NCBI GenBank assembly: GCA_030263275.1
Contig: SZOR01000051.1
Coordinates: 1-38,579, forward strand
DNA length: 38,579 bases
Direction: 5' to 3'
DNA from: DSNY01 sp016861185
GTDB lineage: Bacteria; Pseudomonadota; Gammaproteobacteria; Burkholderiales; Burkholderiaceae_F
This document shows, piece by piece, positions 7,967-15,021 of the stretch. The first letter of the stretch is position 1; each line of letters opens with the position of its first letter. The notes beneath the pieces were generated by a model that did no database searches, had not been told where the DNA came from, and saw only the letters and a program-made list of their open reading frames with translations. The translations under genes were made by a program, and so were the position numbers.

Positions 7967-8632
7967 TTGTCAACCGCCGTCAACCCCAAGCGCGAGGTCT
8001 ACGAGGCGCTCGCGCGCATCGGCACCGCGCTCGCGAGCAGCGTGCGGCTCGAGCTGCTGGAGCTGCTCGCGCAAGGCGAACGCAGCGTCGACGAACTGGC
8101 CACGCTGACCGGCACGACGGTCGCCAACGCGTCGCAGCACCTGCAGAAGCTCAAACAGGCGGGCCTGATCGTCGGCCGCAAGGAGGCGCAGTTCGTCCGC
8201 TACCGGCTGGCCGGCGACGAGGTCGTGGCGCTGGTCGACGCGCTCGGCAGGGCCGGGCGCGCGTATCTGGCGGACATCGACCGCGTCGTGCGCCAGTACT
8301 TCACGTCGAAGGACGAGCTGGAGCCGGTGCCTGCGGCCGACGTGCTCGAGCGCGCGAAAAAAGGGCTCGTCACCGTGCTCGACGTGCGTCCGCCGGAGGA
8401 ATTCGCCGCCGGCCACGTGCCCGGCGCGATCAACATCCCGATCCACGAGCTGGAAAAGCGCCTGTCCGAGCTGCCGAAACGCAAGGAGGTCGTCGCGTAT
8501 TGCCGCGGCCCGTACTGCCTGATGTCGTTCGATGCCGTGGCGCTGCTGCGCAAGAAGGGGCTGAAAGCGCGCCGCCTGCAGGACGGGATGCCCGAATGGC
8601 GGCTCGCGGGGCTGCCGACGGCGCGCGAGTAG
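7967..8632 (+). CDS. ArsR-family regulator fused to a rhodanese domain
   Basis: 221 residues if started at TTG 7967, which has GGAGG at 7955-7959; the in-frame TTG at 7940 lies inside the operator palindrome and lacks a ribosome site, so it is less likely. Residues 1-100 form a winged helix (ALARIGTALASSVRLELLEL, recognition region TTVANASQHLQKLKQAGLI). Residues 120-221 form a rhodanese domain (VLDVRPPEEFAAGHVPGAIN) with active-site loop CRGPYC. The ArsR part has no cysteine, so the dithiol sensing known from BigR/SqrR is not possible there; the rhodanese cysteines are the only thiols. Predicted repressor of the divergent sulfur operon, responding to sulfane sulfur. Confidence 0.9.
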   Translation: MSTAVNPKREVYEALARIGTALASSVRLELLELLAQGERSVDELATLTGTTVANASQHLQKLKQAGLIVGRKEAQFVRYRLAGDEVVALVDALGRAGRAYLADIDRVVRQYFTSKDELEPVPAADVLERAKKGLVTVLDVRPPEEFAAGHVPGAINIPIHELEKRLSELPKRKEVVAYCRGPYCLMSFDAVALLRKKGLKARRLQDGMPEWRLAGLPTARE

Positions 8633-8704
8633 CCGCACAGCGCGCGACCGCTCTCGCGGCCGGGACAGGATTGTCGTCGGCGCGCGCAGCGCTGCACGTA
8701 CCCG

Positions 8705-8730
8705 AAAAATCGGGCGGCCGCAGCCGCCCG
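8705..8730 (-). terminator. Rho-independent terminator of the haem lipoprotein gene
   Basis: Perfect 8-bp stem CGGGCGGC/GCCGCCCG (8711-8730). Read on the minus strand it is followed by ATTTTT. It lies 22 bp past the stop at 8753. Confidence 0.8.
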
Positions 8731-8752
8731 TGAGTCGGAACAGAGGACTCTT

Positions 8753-9796
8753 CTACTTCGCGAATCGCAGATACAGCGGCCCGTAATGCACCGCGTGCCG
8801 CACCTGCGCGTTGTCGAACGCGGCGAAGCCGAAGCCGTACGACGCATTCAGGTCGCTGAACTGCACGTCGAACTTGCTGCCGGTGGTCAGCTTGCGGCTG
8901 ACTTCGGATGTCAGCACGCCGTTGGCCCAGCGGGTCGCCACCTTGATGTCGGCGCGGTCGCCCTTCAGCGGGAAGATCAGGAACGAGGCGACTTCGTCGC
9001 CCGGCTTGAACCTGCTGTCGTCGAAGGGCACCTGGTTGCCGTCGATGATGTAGTACGTGCCGCCGGCGTTGGCGGGCCTGCCGTCCTTGTTCATGAACTC
9101 GGGCTTGCCGTTGACCAGACCGAAGCCCTTGTACTCGGGGCCGCCCGGATCGCTCTTGCGGCCGGCAGCGGGGCTTTTCTGCGGATCGAAGCGCGTGTGG
9201 TCGACGTACTGGTCGTCGACGTGGCCGAGCGGCGCAGTGCGAAGACCCTTCATGTGCCAAATGTCGCCGAGCTCGCCTTCCTTGGCCGTGTACTTGTTGC
9301 CGAACGGCTTGCCGGGTTCCCCGGCATGGCAGAGGGCGCCGCAACCCTGCTTGTCGAAGCCGGCGATCGAGTTGTTGATGTTCCAGATCATCGACCACTT
9401 GTCTTCGTAGTAGACGTTGTCGTCGCCACCTTTGTCGGCCGGATCCCGGAGCTTCTTCCACGATCCATCGGCCTGCTTCTGGTAGGGCCCGCGCCGAATC
9501 GAGTTGGTCGGATCGGCGTACTGGACCAGGAAATACACGGTGTCGCCGCTGTACACGGCTTTCAGCGTCGCCGTGGTTTCGCCCTTGCCGCCGGCGAAGT
9601 TCGCGCCGTCGGAAAGCTCGACCGAGATCGGCCTGGCTGCGGCCCACGCGGCGTCATTGGGATTGCCGTCGAGGGTGGGCGGCGTGCTCACTCTCGCCGC
9701 AAGCAGCACGTTCGGCGCGGCGGTCTGTTCTTGCGTCGCGCAGGCCGACAGCGCAAGCGCGAGCGTCGATAAGGCAACGGGTACGAGATAACGCAT
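8753..9796 (-). CDS. Haem-binding lipoprotein, ethylbenzene-dehydrogenase gamma/cytochrome c-552 fold, with CX3CH
   Basis: 347 residues from ATG 9796, preceded by AAAGGAG. Signal peptide with lipobox LSAC (Cys19), so membrane-anchored. The mature protein matches the EB_dh/c-552 haem-binding fold: TPPTLDGNPNDAAWAAA at the start, VYFLVQYADPTNS, the central WSMIWNI, and a C-terminal YGFGFAAFDNAQVRHAVHYG. A covalent haem motif is present in unusual spacing, C152-GAL-C156-H157 (CX3CH). Members serve as b- or c-type electron carriers beside DMSO-reductase-type enzymes or in nitrate respiration. No molybdoenzyme is nearby. The NapC-like gene upstream on the same strand is the likely partner. Confidence 0.82.
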   Translation of the reverse strand: MRYLVPVALSTLALALSACATQEQTAAPNVLLAARVSTPPTLDGNPNDAAWAAARPISVELSDGANFAGGKGETTATLKAVYSGDTVYFLVQYADPTNSIRRGPYQKQADGSWKKLRDPADKGGDDNVYYEDKWSMIWNINNSIAGFDKQGCGALCHAGEPGKPFGNKYTAKEGELGDIWHMKGLRTAPLGHVDDQYVDHTRFDPQKSPAAGRKSDPGGPEYKGFGLVNGKPEFMNKDGRPANAGGTYYIIDGNQVPFDDSRFKPGDEVASFLIFPLKGDRADIKVATRWANGVLTSEVSRKLTTGSKFDVQFSDLNASYGFGFAAFDNAQVRHAVHYGPLYLRFAK

Positions 9797-10117
9797 CGAG
9801 GATCTCCTTTGCGGACGACCGGTCCGCTCGACTTTGATGTTGCTGCCCGAACGCGCGCGCGCCGTGCAGCGGCATGCGTTCGAATCGTGCGCCGCCTGTC
9901 GCAATCGAGGTTGATCAGGGTCACGCGCACCCGACACGCGCGCAAGAGTGCTGGTGAATCCGTTGTCCGCCATTTGCTCCGCGTGGTGTTGCACCGCTCG
10001 CGAATTCGGGTGCGACTGTGGACGGCGTCGCCTTCCGAGCGACTTCGCGGCGTTCGCGCTGCCGCGCGCCCCACAGCCCGCTCAGACGCCGCGCGCGGTG
10101 TGCGATCGGCCAGACGG
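9797..10117. other. Intergenic region with an FNR-like site
   Basis: 320 bp between the NapC-like stop and the haem lipoprotein start. It holds TTGAT-CAGG-GTCAC at 9911-9924 (about 115 bp upstream of ATG 9796), similar to the FNR/NNR motif seen elsewhere in the window. No coding sequence was recognised. Confidence 0.45.
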
Positions 10118-10738
10118 TTACTTGACAGGCGAGTTCTTCGCCGGCTCGGCCGGTTCCTCCGCCTCGACGTGCGCCACACCCTTGTGGCAGTCGATGCACG
10201 TCGCCTTACCGTCGAGCGCCTGGCGATGCATCTTCTGCGCGAACTCGCTCTGCTTGTCCGCCGCCATCCTTGCGAGGTCGTGACACTGACGGCAGTTCGC
10301 CGAGTTGTTGGCGCGCATCTCGTCCCAGACCTGGTTGGCGAGGCGCCAGCGTTCGCGCTCGAACTTCTCTTTCGTCGCGATCGTGCCGCGCATCTCCGCG
10401 AACACGTCGCGGACGCCGGCGCGCGCCTTGTAGAAGAGTTTGGCCGGATAGCTGTGCGGGACGTGGCAGTCGGTGCACGAAGCCTTCGTGCCGGTCCGGT
10501 TCGAGAAGTGGACGCTCTGCTTGTATTCCGGGTAGACGAACTGCGCGTGCGAGTGACAGGCGCTGCCGCAGAACTCGTTCGTGCCGGTCACCGCGACGGC
10601 GACCTGCGTACCGATGACGGTCGCCGCGCCGACGACGAGCCCGATCACAAGGAGCCAGAACACCGACATCGACGCCGAAGGCGCGAACAGCCATCGCAAC
10701 AAGCCGCGTCCGCGACGCGGCCGACTCTCGGACTCCAT
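10118..10738 (-). CDS. NapC/NirT-family tetrahaem cytochrome c (quinol dehydrogenase)
   Basis: 206 residues from ATG 10738, with GGAAGGA just upstream; ATG 10774 is in frame but lacks this site. One N-terminal membrane anchor (SVFWLLVIGLVVGAATVIG), then four haem motifs: CGSACH, CTDCH, CRQCH and CIDCH. The first has CX3CH spacing where family members normally have CXXCH. The surroundings FVYPEYKQSVHFSNRTG and VPHSYPAKLFYKARAGVRD are standard for NapC/NirT. The role is oxidation of quinol at the cytoplasmic membrane and electron transfer to periplasmic carriers, here plausibly the c551-like protein, the haem lipoprotein or the outer-membrane conduits. Confidence 0.92.
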   Translation of the reverse strand: MESESRPRRGRGLLRWLFAPSASMSVFWLLVIGLVVGAATVIGTQVAVAVTGTNEFCGSACHSHAQFVYPEYKQSVHFSNRTGTKASCTDCHVPHSYPAKLFYKARAGVRDVFAEMRGTIATKEKFERERWRLANQVWDEMRANNSANCRQCHDLARMAADKQSEFAQKMHRQALDGKATCIDCHKGVAHVEAEEPAEPAKNSPVK

Positions 10739-10797
10739 GGTCCTTCCCTTTCGCATGAGTTGCAGGCGAACCATAGGAGTTCGATCCGGCGGATACG

Positions 10798-10811
10798 TTG
10801 CGTTTGGTCAA
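10798..10811. promoter_or_regulatory. FNR/NNR-like site upstream of the NapC-like gene
   Basis: TTGCG-TTTG-GTCAA, 60-73 bp upstream of ATG 10738, in the divergent gap (10739-11030) between the NapC-like and c551-like genes. One half-site is perfect and the other has two changes from TTGAY. Confidence 0.4.
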
Positions 10812-11030
10812 GTATCTGCGACGGCAGAGCCGCTGCCGCAGCCCTTTGGCGCGCCAGGCGCGCAAAATCCGAAGGCACACGAGGCGGCATGCAGCAATGC
10901 GTCGGCGAACGGCGTGATGGCCCGTCAACGTCTCCCGGGCCGCCGCGTTGGATTGGCAACCAGGCGTGTCATTCACTGCATCGGTTGGTTGGGCGCCATC
11001 CGTTGCGCTGTCAACGAAGAAGGAGAGTCG

Positions 11031-11315
11031 ATGAAATCGTTCGTGATCGCGGCGATCGCCGCTGCGGGAATCCTGATGACCGGCGCGGCCAGCGCCGACG
11101 AAGCGCTCGCCAAGAAGAGCGGATGTCTCGCCTGCCACGCCATCGACAAGAAGAAGATGGGCCCGGCCTTCAAGGAGAGCGCCGCCAAATACAAGGGCAA
11201 GGCCGACGCGCAAGCAACCGTCGTCGCGACGCTGAAAGCGGGCAAAGAGCATCCGGCCGTCAAAGCCAACGACGAAGATCTCGAGAAGCTCGTCAAGTGG
11301 ATCCTGTCGCTGTGA
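11031..11315 (+). CDS. Small monohaem cytochrome c (c551/c552-like)
   Basis: 94 residues from ATG 11031, with AAGGAG at 11020-11025. Signal peptide MKSFVIAAIAAAGILMTGAA, cleavage near ASADE. Haem motif CLACH in KKSGCLACHAID; KKMGPAF supplies the likely distal Met and the typical c551 loop. The C-terminal helix is EDLEKLVKWILSL. It is a soluble periplasmic electron shuttle. It is divergent from the NapC-like gene and could accept its electrons. The typical size of mature class I c551 (about 72 residues) fits. Confidence 0.93.
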   Translation: MKSFVIAAIAAAGILMTGAASADEALAKKSGCLACHAIDKKKMGPAFKESAAKYKGKADAQATVVATLKAGKEHPAVKANDEDLEKLVKWILSL

Positions 11316-11337
11316 CGCGCACGACCGCTTGAGCGAC

Positions 11338-11365
11338 AAAGCCGGCGCAGGCCGGCTTTTTTCTT
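11338..11365 (+). terminator. Rho-independent terminator of the c551-like gene
   Basis: Perfect 9-bp stem AAAGCCGGC/GCCGGCTTT (11338-11359), then TTTCTTT, 22 bp after the stop. Confidence 0.9.
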
Positions 11366-11451
11366 TGGTCGCGTCGGGCGCCTCCGCTCGTCAGGGGCGT
11401 CGGGCGGTCCGCCCCCTCACGAGAGCGGTCGCCAATGCGACCGCGCGCCGC

Positions 11452-11733
11452 TCAGTGCGATGCCTGCGCCGCGCGCACCGCACGCCGCAGGAAACCGAAC
11501 TCGTCCTGCTCGAGTTCCTCCAAGCTTGACTCGATCGTCGCCAGTGCGCTTTCGACTTCCGGCAGCAGGACGTCCTGCAGCGCGCGCACGCGGCGCACGG
11601 TCCTGCGGTATTCCGAGTACAGCCGCGCGAGGTTGGTCGAACGCGCGGCGATGCGAACGAGCTGCGCGGCCATGCGCGCGTGCGCGGCGCGGCACGCCTC
11701 GGCTTCGGGTGACGGAAACACCGCGGGCGGCGC
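11452..11733 (-). pseudogene. Orphan 3' fragment of V-type ATPase subunit D
   Basis: Positions 11472-11733 match 22193-22454 inside atpD with 10 mismatches and no gaps in 262 bp. The frame is intact and encodes the C-terminal half of subunit D (from about PPAVFPSPEAEACRAAHARM through EFGFLRRAVR), then a different tail, AAQASH, to a stop at 11452. The start and N-terminal half are missing. Eight of the ten differences are synonymous; only Val to Met and Ala to Ser change the protein. This is a remnant, not an independent gene. It lies directly behind the c551 terminator and marks the left boundary of the cytochrome island. Confidence 0.9.
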
Positions 11734-11901
11734 CGCGCCTCGCCCGCAGCGCGGTTCTCCGCACCCCAACGCCGATCGCGTCGGTCCCTGACGCTGCCGC
11801 GTGTCACAAAAGCGCAGATGGCATGTCAGGTTCGGGCGAACGTTGCCGAAAAGCCGGACGTGACCCATCGTCGTTTGCCGGGTCGCGGAAAGGATCGCGT
11901 C

Positions 11902-12336
11902 ATGTTGCGCAGGGCCGTTCTGTCGCTCGTGCTGTGCGGCGCCATGCGTGCCGGGATCGCATTGGCGGACGCGCCGCCGCAACTTATCGAGTGGATCTGC
12001 GGCCTGGAGTCGAGCCAGGCAGAGGCGATTCGCTGCCAGCTGCAGCAGGCAGTTCCAGGGCAGTTCGCCGACGCCACGTATGAGCGCGTCGACGCGCGGC
12101 AGATTCGGAGGGAGTTCCTGCGTCCCGACGCAGCTCGCAACGTGACGCGACTGGTACGAGAGGCGCCGGAACGTTACGCGGACGAAATCTGGTGGATTCC
12201 CCTGCACCGTGCGCCGACCGATCTGGCCCTTGTGCAGGAACTGGCGCGATCGGTGATGTGCGGCAGCGACCGCGCCTGCCGGGTTCTCTTCGTCGGTGCC
12301 GTCGGCCGCGTCGCCACACTGCACCGGCAGCGCTGA
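11902..12336 (+). CDS. Hypothetical exported protein with four mature cysteines
   Basis: 144 residues from ATG 11902, with AAAGGAT upstream. Signal peptide MLRRAVLSLVLCGAMRAGIA, cleavage near ALADAPP. The mature part is mostly helical, with four cysteines in two pairs (WICGLES..IRCQLQQ and VMCGSDRACRVLF), suggesting two disulfides. No family was recognised. It is convergent with the cytochrome island and lies between its last gene and the atpD remnant, so it may have arrived with the island. Confidence 0.65.
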   Translation: MLRRAVLSLVLCGAMRAGIALADAPPQLIEWICGLESSQAEAIRCQLQQAVPGQFADATYERVDARQIRREFLRPDAARNVTRLVREAPERYADEIWWIPLHRAPTDLALVQELARSVMCGSDRACRVLFVGAVGRVATLHRQR

Positions 12337-12369
12337 CGCCCGCGGTCGCGCGCGCCGCTGCGCACCCCG

Positions 12370-13200
12370 CTACTGCGCTGCCTTGCAGCGCTCGATGCCG
12401 GCTTGCGCGTCCGCGTCGGCGGGGTCGAGCGCGAGTGCCGCGCGAAACGCCCGGATCGCATCGGCGCAGTTGCTCCGTGCGGCGAGAATCCTGCCCAGCA
12501 GCGTGTGTGCCGGCGCGAGCGCGGCGTCCAATGCCAGGCTCTTGCGCACGGATTCGAGTGCCTTGTCGGGGTTCCCGCCCTTGAACAGCGCCTCGGCCAG
12601 GCGGAGGTGGCTGCGGGCGGCGGCGGCGTCACCGCCGCTGACCGCCTTCGGCGGCGCGAGCACGAGCTGCACGTCCTCGTCGGAGATCTCGCCCAGCGCG
12701 CGCCGGATGCGCGCCGTGACGATCGCGCACAGATTCACCGAGCGGTATGGCTCGAACGCCGCGAGCCGGTGATCACGCCCGACGATGACCACGACCGGAT
12801 GCAGGGCGACGCCGAGCGCGGCGTAAAGCGCGTCGTCCCGATCGACGAGCACGGGTGCGTCGACGCCCGCCTCACGGACGACGGCAGCGGCGGCGTCCGG
12901 CGGCGCCGCGCTCGAAACGATCGCTACCCAGCGGACCGACGCTCGGGCGAGGCGCCTGCGGCAATCCGCCATCTCGCGCAGCGTCTCGCGCGAGTGCTCC
13001 TGATGCGGACGGAAGAACAACAGCACGGTCACAGCGTCCTTCGCCAGCAGGCGGACGCGTCCACCGTCCAGCGTCGCCATTTCCAGATCGGCGACCGGCG
13101 TGCCGATGCGCGCGCGGGCGTCGCTCGCCGGGGAGAACGCGGCCGCGGTCGCAACGAGCGCACTGACGAGCGTCCAGCGGGTCAGAAGCGCACGGGTCAT
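12370..13200 (-). CDS. Exported thioredoxin-fold protein lacking active cysteines, with C-terminal TPRs
   Basis: 276 residues from ATG 13200, overlapping the previous stop by 1 bp (TGATG). N-terminal signal segment to about SDARA. The thioredoxin/AhpC-like domain (residues 30-175) runs GTPVADLEMATLDGGRVRLL, VTVLLFFRP, APVLVDRDDALYAALGV and HPVVVIVGRDHRLAAFEPY. Where a redox CxxC should follow FFRP there is HQEHSRE, so no catalytic cysteine exists. Two TPR units follow (ARSHLRLAEALFKGGNPDKA and AHTLLGRILAARSNCADAIR). Translationally coupled to the decahaem cytochrome gene, it probably acts as a binding or assembly protein for the multihaem complex rather than a reductase. Confidence 0.8.
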   Translation of the reverse strand: MTRALLTRWTLVSALVATAAAFSPASDARARIGTPVADLEMATLDGGRVRLLAKDAVTVLLFFRPHQEHSRETLREMADCRRRLARASVRWVAIVSSAAPPDAAAAVVREAGVDAPVLVDRDDALYAALGVALHPVVVIVGRDHRLAAFEPYRSVNLCAIVTARIRRALGEISDEDVQLVLAPPKAVSGGDAAAARSHLRLAEALFKGGNPDKALESVRKSLALDAALAPAHTLLGRILAARSNCADAIRAFRAALALDPADADAQAGIERCKAAQ

Positions 13201-14252
13201 CACGGCGCGGTGCGGGTCGAGTACGCCTTTTTCGCGTGGCAGGTCTTGTCGCATGAGCCGCCGCTATCGGTCTTCGTGTAGTTGAGTTTTAGCACCCAGC
13301 CCGAAGCGCCGTATGGCACGCCGTCGCGAATATGGTGCGCCTGCGAGGAGGCGTGCACCTCGTGGCAGGCGCGGCAGGTTCGCCCCCGGCTGCCCTGGTG
13401 GAGGTGGACATAGTGCAGATTGCGCGCCCCGTCGCGGAAGTTCGTCAGCGTGGTCGTCTGCGGCGTCGAAAAGGCTCTCTCGTTGTGGCAGCCGAAGCAC
13501 AGCGCGTAGTTGCGGGCGTCATACGGCGCGTAGAACTCAGGCGGGTAGTTCGTCGCGAGCAGGCGGAAGTGGTCGCTGCCGTGCGCCGCATGGCAGGCGC
13601 TGCAGTCCTTGTCGGCGACCGGGCCGTGCCAGACCTTGTTCGCATCGAGCCAGGCTTTGACGTTCTGCAGCTTCCTGCCTGCGGCGTCGACGCGGCCATC
13701 ACGGTCGTGGCAGCCCACACACAGGTCGAACGGCAGAGCGACGAGCAGGCGCGCGACCCCGCTGCCGTGCGCGTTGTGGCAGTTCGAGCACTGGCCGGGC
13801 GCCGACATGGCCGCGTGCCTGACCTTCGCCTTCTGGTCGAGCGTGACGACGTTGACATGGCACTCACCGCACAGCGCGCGCGGCTCGCCCAGCAGCAGCT
13901 TGGGCTGCGCCGCGTCGTGCGGGTTGTGGCACACCGTGCAGTCCTCGCGCGCCGGCGCGTGCGTATGCGGGCGGGTCAGCACCTGCGCGAACTCGTCGTG
14001 GCAGCCGAGGCAGAGTCCGGGCGACGGCTTGATCACCGGACCGGGACGCCTGGTATCCGCGCTCTGATGACACAGGCTGCATTCGCCCGCGGTGTACGGC
14101 GCGTGCGTCGAAACGGGTGGCGGCTCGGCGGTGTGCGGCGCCAGCCGCGACGGCACCTGCGCGAGCAGCGCCGGCGAGACGGTGAGTGAAAGCAAGGTCA
14201 GGAGCGCCCCGCTCGCGCGCGGCAGCAGCTTTTTCGACAGTGCGGGTGTCAT
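13200..14252 (-). CDS. Decahaem c-type cytochrome (doubled-CXXCH family)
   Basis: 350 residues from ATG 14252, with AGGAGG upstream. Signal peptide to about LLAQVP. Ten haem motifs in order: CSLCH, CLGCH, CTVCH, CGECH, CSNCH, CVGCH, CSACH, CFGCH, CRACH and C-terminal CDKTCH (CX3CH). Pairs spaced like CTVCHNPHD/CSNCHNAHG mark the paired-CXXCH family. No membrane anchor or lipobox is present, so it is periplasmic or carried through a barrel. It is unlike the MtrA homologue at 30916, which belongs to the DmsE family. Part of the cluster with the NHL lipoproteins and the barrel at 17762. Confidence 0.9.
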   Translation of the reverse strand: MTPALSKKLLPRASGALLTLLSLTVSPALLAQVPSRLAPHTAEPPPVSTHAPYTAGECSLCHQSADTRRPGPVIKPSPGLCLGCHDEFAQVLTRPHTHAPAREDCTVCHNPHDAAQPKLLLGEPRALCGECHVNVVTLDQKAKVRHAAMSAPGQCSNCHNAHGSGVARLLVALPFDLCVGCHDRDGRVDAAGRKLQNVKAWLDANKVWHGPVADKDCSACHAAHGSDHFRLLATNYPPEFYAPYDARNYALCFGCHNERAFSTPQTTTLTNFRDGARNLHYVHLHQGSRGRTCRACHEVHASSQAHHIRDGVPYGASGWVLKLNYTKTDSGGSCDKTCHAKKAYSTRTAP

Positions 14253-14382
14253 GCAGAGAGCCTCCTGTAATGGATTGCCACGACGATCCAATCTGCACTT
14301 CTACGCGCGCGCGCGAAGAGCGCTTCATCGCGGTGCGCTTCCGAGGTTTCCGCGGCGCTTGCGCATGGCTTGGCGCGCGCGC

Positions 14383-14994
14383 TCAGATCTTGTGGCATTG
14401 CCGACAGATACCCGTCGGTGAGCCCGACCCGAAACGGCTCAGCCTGGGAGATTCGCTTCGGTGCGGCTCGTGGCAGCTCGTGCAGCCGAACGGCCGCCCC
14501 GGCCGCAACGGGTCCTCAACCGGATGCGCGCGCTTCTCGTGGCCCAGCGGATGCCCTTTTCCGCCGAAGCCCGCGAGCAGGTGCGGTCGCTGGGCAACGT
14601 CGGCGTGGCAGGACAGGCACAGCGATGGACCAGGCTGGACGAGCAGTCCCGCGTCTGCGGACGAATGCGGTGTGTGGCAAAGCGTGCATTTGTCCGCCGC
14701 CACTGGCGCATGCGTGAACTTGCCCTGGAAGCCCTGCGGCGCGTGGCAGCGCGCGCACTGCGACTGAGCCTCCGCCCGCTGGCCCCTGTGCGGCACAGAA
14801 CCGGCGTCGAGTCCCTCATGACAGGTCCGACAGGCCCGGTGCAGCGGCGCATGGACGACCCTTTGATCCATCAGGTCCGCGTGGCAGCTGAGGCACTCTG
14901 CCTCTTGTGCGGCCGCAGGTAGCCAGGCGGCTGTAGCACAGACCGCGAGAGCACAACCGAGCGATCTGCAGCGGGCTTGCATCGGGGTTGCCAT
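14383..14994 (-). CDS. Heptahaem c-type cytochrome
   Basis: 203 residues from ATG 14994; ATG 14982 is an alternative, and neither has a clear ribosome site. Signal peptide to about LPAAAQEA. Seven haem motifs: CLSCH, CRTCH, CARCH, CTLCH, CLSCH, CTSCH and CRQCH, the last only two residues from the C-terminus. Many histidines (HAPLH, HAPVAAD, HPLGHEKRAHP) can act as second axial ligands. No named family beyond multihaem cytochrome c was recognised. It lies 27 bp downstream of the dodecahaem gene. Confidence 0.88.
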   Translation of the reverse strand: MATPMQARCRSLGCALAVCATAAWLPAAAQEAECLSCHADLMDQRVVHAPLHRACRTCHEGLDAGSVPHRGQRAEAQSQCARCHAPQGFQGKFTHAPVAADKCTLCHTPHSSADAGLLVQPGPSLCLSCHADVAQRPHLLAGFGGKGHPLGHEKRAHPVEDPLRPGRPFGCTSCHEPHRSESPRLSRFGSGSPTGICRQCHKI

Positions 14995-15021
14995 CGAACG
15001 TTGCTCTCGACGAAAGCCAAG

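Noticed and set aside
11003..11014. TTGCG-CT-GTCAA upstream of the c551-like gene as another FNR-like site.
   Set aside because: The half-sites are separated by 2 rather than 4 bases, which does not fit Crp/Fnr spacing.
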